This document shows positions 1 to 6,875 of a DNA stretch of 21,077 nt, piece by piece. Location of the stretch: NCBI RefSeq assembly GCF_022780145.1, contig NZ_JALEXO010000310.1:1-21077 (forward strand). Direction: 5' to 3'. The stretch comes from Intestinibacter sp. (lineage in GTDB: Bacteria > Bacillota > Clostridia > Peptostreptococcales > Peptostreptococcaceae). Positions within the stretch are counted from its first letter, which is position 1; each line of letters opens with the position of its first letter. A program made the translations under genes and the position numbers. The notes beneath the pieces were generated by a model that made no database searches, was not told the DNA's origin, and worked only from the letters and a program-made list of their open reading frames with translations.

Positions 1-287
1 AGCCATTTGGTTGTCTCCCTAACCACATAATCGGTAAGGGACCTATCAAGGAATTAAAGGCTAGATACCCGAAAGCTAATATAATTCCTATAGATTACGA
101 CCCATCTGCTAGTGAAGTTAACCAAATAAACAGAATAAAACTTATGCTATCTAGAGCATTTAAGAATTTGAAAGAAAGTGAATCTAAAAATTGTAAAGGC
201 AAAAATGTTAAATGCAAGGATTTTTCTGTAACTGATATAAGTTATAAATCAGATAAGAACAATAACAAAAAAGCTGTGAATATGTAA
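1..287 (+). CDS. C-terminal end of a probable acyl-CoA dehydratase activase (2-hydroxyacyl-CoA dehydratase activator family), 5' truncated
   Basis: The reading frame is open from base 3 to the TAA at 285-287, giving about 94 residues with no start in the window. The visible part begins PFGCLPNHIIGKG and continues through IDYDPSASEVNQ and NRIKLML. From memory this matches the extreme C-terminus of the large clostridial proteins that combine BadF/HgdC-type ATPase modules with a DUF2229-type region. Those proteins are annotated as activators of radical 2-hydroxyacyl-CoA dehydratases, where ATP hydrolysis drives electron transfer to the dehydratase. The last 30 or so residues form a Lys/Asn-rich, two-cysteine tail that looks like a lineage-specific extension. 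The family call rests on a short segment, so the ATPase signatures cannot be checked. A strong terminator follows within 50 bases. Confidence 0.7.
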   Translation, partial: PFGCLPNHIIGKGPIKELKARYPKANIIPIDYDPSASEVNQINRIKLMLSRAFKNLKESESKNCKGKNVKCKDFSVTDISYKSDKNNNKKAVNM

Positions 288-331
288 ATTAAATTCTACA
301 GATGACAACTTTCTATGATAAAATTTTAAAT

Positions 332-368
332 GGCATAGGCTTGCTAAATTAGCCTATGCCCTATTTTG
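332..368 (+). terminator. Intrinsic terminator after the activase gene
   Basis: A perfect 10-bp stem (GGCATAGGCT at 332-341, AGCCTATGCC at 351-360) encloses a 9-base loop and is followed by the T-rich CTATTTTG. It lies 45 bases past the stop codon on the same strand. Confidence 0.85.
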
Positions 369-385
369 AATTTAATTATATTTTA

Positions 386-420
386 ATTGAATTTGAAGAA
401 AGCAAATTCAATCTTTAATT
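386..420 (+). terminator. Possible second terminator hairpin
   Basis: A perfect 10-bp inverted repeat (ATTGAATTTG at 386-395, CAAATTCAAT at 403-412) has a 7-base loop and is followed by CTTTAATTTG. It could back up the terminator at 332-368. The stem is AT-rich and the T-run is broken, so this is moderate evidence. Confidence 0.4.
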
Positions 421-629
421 TGTTGAAATATTAATATTCATTATGATAAAATATAAATATAAAGTCCATCTGTATTTTTACTTTATTTAAAAATCCAAGC
501 CGCACACATCAGTAATACCAACGGTTTGAGGCACTTCTAGATATATAATAAAATTTATATGTAACAAAAAAGTTGTACTCCGCAACAGAGGTCTGATACT
601 TAGTAATTGCAAGAACTAAAAATTTAGGG

Positions 630-885
630 GTTTAATAAGGTACCTTCCCTGAGGGGAATTGAAACATGATCATAGCTTGGATGATGGTAAGGCGATGAAG
701 ATGATGCTTAATAAGGTACCTTCCCCGAGGGGAATTGCAACCATACTGTATCTGGATCAAAATTATCATTAAAATATTTAAAAAAGCTCTTCATCTTCGG
801 ATGATCGAAACCATAAGGCATATCTACCTCTAATAATTTCATAAAGCCGTTTAAAAAAGCTCTTCATCTTCAAGATGATTGAGAC
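630..885 (+). CRISPR. Short orphan CRISPR-like array, four degenerate repeats in two sequence families
   Basis: Repeats lie at 630-665, 706-741, 776-811 (36 bases each) and 849-885 (37 bases). The intervening unique stretches are 40, 34 and 37 bases. Repeats 1 and 2 differ at three positions; both carry TTAATAAGGTACCTTCCC and end TTGAAAC or TTGCAAC. Repeats 3 and 4 share TTTAAAAAAGCTCTTCATC and end TCGAAAC or TTGAGAC. In repeats 1-3 a 5-bp stem occupies repeat positions 16-20 and 25-29 with a 4-base loop; the arms are TTCCC/GGGAA in one family and TCATC/GATGA in the other. Repeat 4 has the same arms with one extra loop base. A GAAAC-type 3' end is typical of class 1 repeats transcribed in this direction. 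No cas genes are in the window, so activity is uncertain and decay is likely. Confidence 0.65.
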
Positions 886-913
886 TTATATCTGAAATAA
901 TTGATATAATAAT

Positions 914-1028
914 ACTTAAATCATTTAAGTCATACCAATAAAAAAAGACAGAAGCTGATTATTTCGAAATGGAAAAATTAATTCACTTAAAGACAGTTTG
1001 AATTCATTATATAAAATAATTTAAGTGA
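914..1028. promoter_or_regulatory. Palindromes with recurring ACTTAA/TTAAGT half-sites
   Basis: ACTTAAAT-C-ATTTAAGT forms a perfect dyad at 914-930. TCACTTAA at 983-990 is exactly complementary to TTAAGTGA at 1021-1028. These arms could be operator half-sites for the downstream lipoprotein gene or simple hairpins. AT-rich sequence makes chance palindromes common, so confidence is low. Confidence 0.25.
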
Positions 1029-1111
1029 TGACTGAATCTATTAGAAATAAAATATCATTTATTTCATCAGATAATAATATTGGAATTCCAGAAAAAGAAA
1101 AAATAAATTAA
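942..1111 (+). pseudogene. Possible remnant of a decayed coding sequence
   Basis: One frame is open from 942 and reads KKTEADYFEMEKLIHLK before shifting out near 990. The next frame over continues DSLNSLYKII, hits TAA at 1022-1024, then reads MTESIRNKISFISSDNN and on to a TAA at 1109-1111. Joined, the pieces read like one natural protein carrying one frameshift and one stop. The terminal 27-codon piece begins ATG at 1028 but has no convincing ribosome binding site. I do not recognise the family. Confidence 0.25.
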
Positions 1112-1136
1112 AATATAAAATAGGAGGTAAAAAAAA

Positions 1137-1826
1137 ATGAAAAAAATAAAATTATTATTATTAACATTAGTATTAGGAAGTTTATTAGTCGGATGTTCAA
1201 ATAGTAATCAAACATCTATTAGTAAAGAAGATTTAAAAAATGCTATCAGTCAAATGTCCGACAGCGAAAAAGAAGAATTAAAAGACATATTAAATAATAA
1301 GACAGAAACTAAAACAGAAAAAACTAAAGAAACTAAAACAGAATCTGTTAAAAAAGAAAGCACTAACAAATCAAATAATAAATCAAAAGTTGTAACTAAA
1401 AAATATAAATACAAATGCGATTTATGTGGCAAAGGAATACCTTATAGTTATATAGATGGGGATGCCATGATGTGCAAATCTTGTGCTGCAAAACAAACAT
1501 GCTATTTAACTGATAAAGGATATAATGGTAAAGTTGGAAATAGCTATGAATGTAAGACATGTGGTAGATATTTTTCTACATCTAAAGAAAGAAATTTATG
1601 TACTCATGGTGTATGCAGAGGTTGTCACAATGCTGATAGAGATGATACTATGTGGATGAAAGGAGAAGGTTTTTATTGTACTGGTTGTGGTTCTAGAATG
1701 GCTATATATGAAGATAAAATGTCACATAAATATTGTGCTGAATGTGGATCTACTAAAAATTTAGTAGAACGAAAAGACTGCTGGTTGTGTAAAGACTGCT
1801 ATGAAAAAGAATCTGTTTCTTATTAG
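1137..1826 (+). CDS. Cysteine-rich, zinc-ribbon-like lipoprotein of unknown function
   Basis: A 229-residue protein preceded by a strong TAGGAGGT ribosome binding site 8 bases upstream of the ATG. Residues 1-20 form a lipoprotein signal peptide (MKKIKLLLLTLVLGSLL then VGC), with Cys20 the predicted lipidated residue, so the mature protein should be tethered outside the membrane. Residues 25-52 look helical and acidic; 53-90 are a low-complexity Lys/Thr/Glu/Ser linker. From residue 94 to 221 there are 17 cysteines, mostly as CxxC pairs (94/97, 113/116, 139/142, 160/163, 181/184, 200/203, 215/218/221), separated by aromatic and basic residues. That spacing is typical of tandem zinc ribbons. Metal binding is inferred. 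Cytoplasmic zinc ribbons are commonplace; a string of them on a lipoprotein is not. No neighbour clarifies its role. Confidence 0.8.
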   Translation: MKKIKLLLLTLVLGSLLVGCSNSNQTSISKEDLKNAISQMSDSEKEELKDILNNKTETKTEKTKETKTESVKKESTNKSNNKSKVVTKKYKYKCDLCGKGIPYSYIDGDAMMCKSCAAKQTCYLTDKGYNGKVGNSYECKTCGRYFSTSKERNLCTHGVCRGCHNADRDDTMWMKGEGFYCTGCGSRMAIYEDKMSHKYCAECGSTKNLVERKDCWLCKDCYEKESVSY

Positions 1827-1848
1827 ACTAAAATAAATGGTGGTGTTG

Positions 1849-1890
1849 CAAAATAGGGTAAAATCTATTTTGTATTCACTTCCTTTTTTT
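1849..1890 (+). terminator. Weak intrinsic terminator after the zinc-ribbon lipoprotein
   Basis: CAAAATAG (1849-1856) pairs with CTATTTTG (1865-1872) across an 8-base loop, with a T-run at 1884-1890. A second hairpin, AGTCAGATA (1897-1905) with TATCTGGCT (1917-1925), follows directly and may contribute. The stems are AT-rich. Confidence 0.45.
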
Positions 1891-1952
1891 ATTTAGAGTC
1901 AGATATATGTTTTTTCTATCTGGCTTTATCACTTAATACTAAATATACTTTT

Positions 1953-2002
1953 AAATAGAAAAAGTGCATAAGAGAAAATTTTATTTTCTACTTACACACT
2001 TT
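1953..2002 (-). terminator. Terminator for the minus-strand gene at 2049-2531
   Basis: A long imperfect hairpin pairs 1961-1979 with 1983-2002, including the 6-bp AAAGTG/CACTTT outer arms and the 7-bp AGAAAAT/ATTTTCT inner arms. Read on the minus strand it is followed by TTTCTATTT. Confidence 0.5.
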
Positions 2003-2048
2003 ATCTTACACGCCCCAAAAATTATTTTTTAGATCTCTTTTTTGTTAA

Positions 2049-2531
2049 TTATATTTCTTCACTTTGTAAATCAGCATATAATATACTATCTTCTCTATTT
2101 AAGTAAACATATCTAGATTCGATTTTTTCATCATCTTCAGATTGTGCTAGCACTTTTATAACATAATCATCTGTAGCTATATTTACTAATACATCCTTGT
2201 ATTCTGAGTATATTTTATTTATTAAGTTTCTAGCTTCAAGTGGTGTATCATCAAATAGTTCAACGCTTTCCAATGTAACATATTGTTCTTTGAAGCTTAT
2301 TTCAGAAGACATAGCTACGAAATATATTTTCTTACACTCAGTACACATAACTACTAGCTTTTCCATTTTATATATAGATGCCTTTGCAACAGCATCTAAA
2401 TCTAATTCATCTGTCTTTAGCTCTGTTTCACTAACTTCTCTAAATAATACTTTATATTCTTGCTTATCTGAACAAGGACATATTCCTCGACCAAAATCTT
2501 TTTTATATAAATATTTATTTACTGTAACCAT
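2049..2531 (-). CDS. Small protein of unknown function with CxC and CxxC motifs, paralogue of the next gene
   Basis: The ATG at 2531 is chosen over an upstream TTG at 2552 because GGGAG sits about 9 bases ahead of it, and because this start aligns with the neighbouring paralogue; the product is 160 residues. Lys6-Tyr7 and Cys18-Pro-Cys20 fall at exactly the same positions as Lys6-Tyr7 and Cys18-Gln-Cys20 in the gene at 2636-3046. A second pair, Cys63-x2-Cys66, follows a hydrophobic strand (MEKLVVMCTECKKIYFV). The rest is acidic, with a C-terminal segment (IYSEYKDVLVNI, then DYVIKVLAQSED, then YVYL) matched in the paralogue. The cysteines suggest a single zinc-ribbon-like site. No signal peptide is present, so it is probably cytoplasmic. 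I do not recognise a named family. Confidence 0.7.
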   Translation of the reverse strand: MVTVNKYLYKKDFGRGICPCSDKQEYKVLFREVSETELKTDELDLDAVAKASIYKMEKLVVMCTECKKIYFVAMSSEISFKEQYVTLESVELFDDTPLEARNLINKIYSEYKDVLVNIATDDYVIKVLAQSEDDEKIESRYVYLNREDSILYADLQSEEI

Positions 2532-2560
2532 AAGATTTTCTCCCTTTCCCAATAATTAAA

Positions 2561-2592
2561 TCAAAAAATAAAGGCTTTAAAGCCTTTATTTT
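2561..2592 (-). terminator. Intrinsic terminator for the gene at 2636-3046
   Basis: A perfect palindrome spans 2565-2592 (core AAAGGCTTT at 2570-2578, AAAGCCTTT at 2579-2587). Read on the minus strand it ends in ATTTTTTGATTT. It separates the two paralogous genes, so the downstream one likely depends on read-through or its own promoter. Confidence 0.75.
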
Positions 2593-2635
2593 AATTATTA
2601 TATTTTATTCTAAATCTACATATACAAAATCAAAA

Positions 2636-3046
2636 TTATTTTTCCATATAAACGTATTCTGTATATTTTCCTTCTTTTACTTCTTTTTCATCAACTATTT
2701 TTGTAACAAAATCTTCAGATCTTATAGTAAATAATGCTTCATAAGAACCATAGTTGCGTTTGATGTGTTCTCTTACTTGGCTATTAGTTTCAGATATTTC
2801 TCTTATTTTTGAAACTGTACGTTTTTGATCTATTCCGTTTTTTGTGTACTTCATATCGAATCTATACATTCTACCGCATTTTGAGCAAACTCCAATTATA
2901 TCACTTGTAGAATCACAAATATCTTCGTCTTTGCTTTCAGTCATTTCGCTGTGATTATATAAAACTCTAAATTTTTTGCATTCAGAACATTGGCATACCT
3001 TTTTGTCTAACTCTGCTGCTAAAATGTATTTTGGTGTATATAACAT
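2636..3046 (-). CDS. Small protein of unknown function with CxCxxC and CxxC motifs, paralogue of the previous gene
   Basis: A 136-residue protein whose ATG at 3046 follows a good AAAGGGGTAGG ribosome binding site. Cys18, Cys20 and Cys23 (VCQCSECKKF) and the later pair Cys54/Cys57 (GVCSKCGRMYRF) look like two halves of a zinc ribbon. The C-terminal part (NYGSYEALFTIRSEDFVTKI, then YTEYVYM) parallels the end of the protein encoded at 2049-2531, so the two are diverged tandem duplicates. No signal peptide or membrane segment is seen. Function is unknown; regulators, adaptors and nucleic-acid-binding proteins can look like this. About 240 bases with no gene separate it from nadE. Confidence 0.7.
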   Translation of the reverse strand: MLYTPKYILAAELDKKVCQCSECKKFRVLYNHSEMTESKDEDICDSTSDIIGVCSKCGRMYRFDMKYTKNGIDQKRTVSKIREISETNSQVREHIKRNYGSYEALFTIRSEDFVTKIVDEKEVKEGKYTEYVYMEK

Positions 3047-3286
3047 ATATATCCTACCCCTTTCTCGTTACCATATTATTATTTATTATATATTCCCTAA
3101 AACATATAAATTTATGTATATGTAGGTTATTTAGGTGCACAAAAGTTGTTTCTTTAATATTTTAATTATCTTCCTTACTAAAGCTTTCATAACAACCTCA
3201 CATAATGCTAACCTCTTTATAATATTGTATCATCTTATCATATAATTTACAGACCTATTTTGAAATTTTTTCATATTTTTTTCAAA

Positions 3287-5284
3287 TTAGTTATAATAGA
3301 TTTCTTTTAACTCATTTAATTCCTCTAGCCATATATTTTGACATGCATCAGAAGCCATGCGCCAATCCCCTCTTGGTGATAGAGAAACACTACCCACCTT
3401 TATACCATCTGGCATACAAGAGCGTTTAAATTGTTGAGTCCAAAATCTATTATAAAATATTTCCATATTTTTAAGCAATGCTTTTTTATCTACTACTGGA
3501 TTTTCTATTCCTGCTTTTTTATCCTGCATGATTTTTGCATTTACGTATAAATCAAATATTTTTTTAGGTCCAAATCCGTGTCTTAGCATATAGTAAAGCG
3601 TAAAATCGTGAATTACATATGAACCTATTTTTTCCTCTGTCTTTTGTTTTATAGTTCCATCCTCATTTGGAGGTAGTAGCTCTGGACTCACCGGTGTATC
3701 GCAAATATCTAATAGAGTTTCTCTCAAATCATCGTGGCATTTTGCATATGACTCTAATATTCCTCTTACTAGAGTTTTCGGTATAGATGCGTTTACGCCG
3801 TACATGCTCATTTGGTCCCCATTGTATGTACACCATCCTAGAGCTAGCTCAGATAAATCACCTGTTCCTACTACTAAGCCACCTATTTTATTTGATACAT
3901 CCATTAGTACTTGAGTTCTCTCTCTAGCTTGTACATTTTCAAACGTTACATCTAGCTTAGATTTATCGTGTCCTATATCCTTATAATGCTGTTCACAGGC
4001 GTCTTTTATATTTATTTCATATGAAGTTACGTTTAATAGCTTCATAAGGTTCTTGGCGTTGTTTAAGGTTCTATCTGTAGTTCCATAGCAAGGCATTGTA
4101 ATGGCGTGAATTCCCTTTTTATCAAATCCATTTATATCAAATGCCTCTGCCGCTACAACTAGCGCTAAGGTGCTGTCTAATCCTCCAGAAATACCTATTA
4201 CGACATTCTTACAGTTTATTTTTTTCAATCTGCCTGCAAGCCCTGCTGCCTGTAATTTTAATATTTCACTAGAACGCTCATCTATATTATCTGGCACAAA
4301 TGGAAGTATTGATATTTCTCTATGTGAAATAAATTTATCTGTCACAGGCTCGAATGTTTCTATATAAATATGTTCGTATTCCTGTCTGTCTACAACAGTC
4401 ATATATGATTTAGTTTTTGTTCTATCGTTTAAGCATCTCTCTATATCTATTTCTCCATAAGTAATTTCTATATCCTCTAAAAACTTGCTCTCAGATACTA
4501 TATATCCATTATCAACTATTAAACTGTGACCCGAAAAAACAGTATCAGTCGTACTTTCAGCTCTTGAAGATGACGCATATATATATCCACAATTTGATGT
4601 AGCTGAGTGCATTTTTATTAAATCTTCTCTATATTTAGTTTTGCCTATAGTTTCATTACTTGCAGATAAGTTTACAATTATGTTAGCTCCGTGCAAGCAA
4701 TGGTATTTTGAAGGCGGAATTGGCACCCAGACGTCTTCACATACCTCAGCAGAAACTATAGCTCCTGTCGTATTGTCCTCTATTAATAAATTAGTATTGA
4801 ATGGCACTATTTTTCCATCTAATACAATTTGATTGTCTATTCTATTTACAGCGCTTGAAAAATGTCTCGCTTCATAGAATTCTGAATAATTTGGGATAAA
4901 TGTCTTAGGAACTACTCCTAGTATTTCCCCTTTATTTATCGCAACTGCACAGTTAAATAACTGATTGTCCTTTCTAAGCGGTACCCCTACAAATATCAAC
5001 GGACTACACTCTTTATTCGAAAGCCTTGCAAATCTCAAAAGCTCTTCATAAGCCCTTTGTATCAATCTGCTTTGGTTAAATAAATCGTGACAAGTATATC
5101 CTGTTATACAAAGCTCTGGATATACTACAATTCTAGTTTGTCTCTTTCCTGTTTTATTTTCCTCACAAACCTCGTCTAGAAGTCTCAACATTTCATCTAC
5201 ATTAAACTTCGGATCGGCAATCTTTATTTCATTTGGAATAATTGTCGCCACTTCAATAATCCCGTGATTTAATAAATTGTTCAT
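3287..5284 (-). CDS. nadE: Glutamine-dependent NAD+ synthetase
   Basis: This enzyme performs the last step of NAD+ synthesis: deamido-NAD+ + glutamine + ATP gives NAD+ + glutamate + AMP + PPi. At 665 residues it is the long, two-domain form. Residues 1 to about 290 are the nitrilase-like glutaminase with the expected triad: Glu57 (VVYPELCITGY), Lys127 (VVPKTFIPNYSEFYE) and the nucleophile Cys182 (SAEVCEDVWVP). Residues from about 335 on are the ATP-pyrophosphatase domain, with the P-loop SGGLDS at 366-371 and GTGDLSELALGWCTYNGDQ from 473. The sequence runs to a natural C-terminus with no breaks. The ATG follows TGGAG at 7-base spacing. It stands alone, with a promoter presumably in the 185-base gap before the MATE gene. 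Confidence 0.95.
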   Translation of the reverse strand: MNNLLNHGIIEVATIIPNEIKIADPKFNVDEMLRLLDEVCEENKTGKRQTRIVVYPELCITGYTCHDLFNQSRLIQRAYEELLRFARLSNKECSPLIFVGVPLRKDNQLFNCAVAINKGEILGVVPKTFIPNYSEFYEARHFSSAVNRIDNQIVLDGKIVPFNTNLLIEDNTTGAIVSAEVCEDVWVPIPPSKYHCLHGANIIVNLSASNETIGKTKYREDLIKMHSATSNCGYIYASSSRAESTTDTVFSGHSLIVDNGYIVSESKFLEDIEITYGEIDIERCLNDRTKTKSYMTVVDRQEYEHIYIETFEPVTDKFISHREISILPFVPDNIDERSSEILKLQAAGLAGRLKKINCKNVVIGISGGLDSTLALVVAAEAFDINGFDKKGIHAITMPCYGTTDRTLNNAKNLMKLLNVTSYEINIKDACEQHYKDIGHDKSKLDVTFENVQARERTQVLMDVSNKIGGLVVGTGDLSELALGWCTYNGDQMSMYGVNASIPKTLVRGILESYAKCHDDLRETLLDICDTPVSPELLPPNEDGTIKQKTEEKIGSYVIHDFTLYYMLRHGFGPKKIFDLYVNAKIMQDKKAGIENPVVDKKALLKNMEIFYNRFWTQQFKRSCMPDGIKVGSVSLSPRGDWRMASDACQNIWLEELNELKEIYYN

Positions 5285-5392
5285 TTTATATCTCCAATCT
5301 ATAGAATCTATAATCTCATAAAATCCTATTTAGACAATTTTTTCATATATTAATGAGATATTTTATTTTATCACAAATGCGCAATTTTTATA

Positions 5393-5416
5393 AAAAAATC
5401 TTATTTTAGGGATTTT
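5393..5416 (-). terminator. Weak terminator after the MATE gene
   Basis: AAAATC (5395-5400) pairs with GATTTT (5411-5416); read on the minus strand the stem runs into a stretch of seven T. The stem is only 6 bp and AT-rich. Confidence 0.35.
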
Positions 5417-5470
5417 AAATGTAAATTTCTTTAAATCACATAACTTATAACATATTTTTTTAAACCTGCA

Positions 5471-6838
5471 TTAAATTATTTTTTCTTCATTCATTTTTAC
5501 TTTTAACTCTCTTAAAAATCCTATTGCAAAAGGTATGCACAAAATACTAGATGCTATATCTGCTAGGGCTTGAGTACATTCTATACCTCTAAGTCCAAAC
5601 AAAGCATTTCCAATAAATAAAATTGGAATAAAAAATAATCCCTGTCTAGTTGAAGACAACAAAGTCGCAGTCCAAGATCTTCCTATCATTTGAAAGGTCA
5701 TATTACATACTACACAAATAGGTGTTATAGGTGTTGCTATACATTGTGCCCTTAAGCATAAAGTCCCTATAGCTACAACCTCTAAATCATCTCTTATAAA
5801 CAATTTTATAATCTCTGGTGCAAAAATAAATCCTATCACAGAGCATATAGCCATAATTACTGTCTCAACTTTAAAAGTAAAGAAACATGCCTCTTTAACT
5901 CTTTCGTATTTTTTCGCTCCGTAATTATACCCAACTACAGGCTGGAACCCTTGACCAAATCCTATTATGGTAGAAAATATAAACATAAATACCCTGTTAA
6001 ATATAGAAAGTGCGGCAATAGCTGCATCACCATATCCAACTGCACATAAATTAAGCACAACTGTAGACAAGCTAGCCAACCCTTGTCTTGCTAAAGAAGG
6101 TAGACCCGTTTTTATTATAAGTATATACGTTGATATATTTTTAGACATAAATTTAATATTTAATCTAGATACCGTAACTCCTCTAAGTACACTAGATAAT
6201 AATATACAAAAACTAATTGTTTGGCTTATCAAAGTCGCAATAGCTGCTCCAGTTATCCCCATATTTAACCCAAATATAAAAATAGGATCTAAAAATATAT
6301 TCAAAATACTACCAAATGCTATACCTATCATAGCAAATCTTGCCTTTCCCTCTGATCTCAAAATATTGTTTAATACAAAAGCTGCACACATAATAGGAGC
6401 CGCTATTAAAATATATCTTGCATAATCTCTAGCATAAGGCAAAATTGTCTCAGATGAACCCAATATTCTCATTAAATTATCTATATTTGTAAGTCCAAAT
6501 ACTGTTAGCAATAATCCAAATAAAATCGCAGTAAAGAATCCCGAAGATGCAACTTCATTTGCTCTATCATTTTCCTTCGCACCCAATAATCTAGAAATCA
6601 AACTACCAGATCCCATACCAAGTGTAAATCCAATCGCTTGGATTATAGCCATTAGTGAAAATACTATACCTACTGCACCTGATGCTCTAGTTCCCAATTT
6701 TGATACAAAAAAAGTATCCCCTATATTGTATATAGCTGTTACCAACATACTTATAATCGTAGGTATCGCCAATGATATTATAAGCTTGTTAACTGGAGTT
6801 TCAGTCATCTTTATAAATTGTGCTTGATCCTTTTCCAT
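5471..6838 (-). CDS. MATE family multidrug/toxin exporter
   Basis: A 455-residue polytopic membrane protein with about 12 hydrophobic segments in two homologous halves, the usual size for the multidrug and toxic compound extrusion family. Early features fit the family: a cytoplasmic lead-in, then PVNKLIISLAIPTIISMLV, and a second segment (GSGSLISRLLGAKENDRANE) with the Gly-rich, charged cytoplasmic loop after transmembrane segment 2. These proteins use Na+ or H+ gradients to export cationic compounds; the substrate cannot be predicted. An ATG at 6844 lies almost on top of the AGGGAGG ribosome binding site, so the ATG at 6838 (MEKDQ), 7-8 bases away, is the better start. It lies 37 bases after the XRE regulator gene on the same strand, suggesting co-transcription and control by that regulator. 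Confidence 0.9.
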   Translation of the reverse strand: MEKDQAQFIKMTETPVNKLIISLAIPTIISMLVTAIYNIGDTFFVSKLGTRASGAVGIVFSLMAIIQAIGFTLGMGSGSLISRLLGAKENDRANEVASSGFFTAILFGLLLTVFGLTNIDNLMRILGSSETILPYARDYARYILIAAPIMCAAFVLNNILRSEGKARFAMIGIAFGSILNIFLDPIFIFGLNMGITGAAIATLISQTISFCILLSSVLRGVTVSRLNIKFMSKNISTYILIIKTGLPSLARQGLASLSTVVLNLCAVGYGDAAIAALSIFNRVFMFIFSTIIGFGQGFQPVVGYNYGAKKYERVKEACFFTFKVETVIMAICSVIGFIFAPEIIKLFIRDDLEVVAIGTLCLRAQCIATPITPICVVCNMTFQMIGRSWTATLLSSTRQGLFFIPILFIGNALFGLRGIECTQALADIASSILCIPFAIGFLRELKVKMNEEKII

Positions 6839-6875
6839 TATCATTCCTCCCTATAAATTTTCTAATATATAATTA

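Larger units (their letters stand above)
288..1136. other. About 850 bases without an intact gene
   Basis: In order, this stretch holds a strong intrinsic terminator (332-368), a second perfect hairpin (386-412), AT-rich sequence that may serve as a CRISPR leader (about 420-629), the four-repeat CRISPR-like array (630-885), palindromes built on ACTTAA half-sites (914-1028), and a possible decayed coding fragment (942-1111). No cas gene, tRNA or transposase is visible. Confidence 0.6.

Noticed and set aside
487..599. Two further possible CRISPR repeats (487-522 and 564-599) at roughly the array period
   Set aside because: They share only A-rich starts and -AAC or -TAC ends with the repeats at 630-885, and neither has the stem at positions 16-20/25-29. 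The spacing match could be chance.
2197..2559. 120-codon plus-strand frame opposite the gene at 2049-2531
   Set aside because: It mirrors the minus-strand gene, which has the better ribosome binding site and a paralogue with matching cysteine positions. Similar opposite-strand frames over nadE, the MATE gene, buk and ptb were rejected for the same reason.
3131..3190. 19-residue basic, amphipathic minus-strand peptide (MKALVRKIIKILKKQLLCT)
   Set aside because: Peptides of this type can be type I toxins, but the ribosome binding site is weak, the length is short and no antisense RNA or terminator structure is evident.
5313..5359. 7-bp inverted repeat in the nadE leader (ATCTCAT and ATGAGAT)
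   Set aside because: The arms are short, the loop is 33 bases and no known riboswitch core is present.
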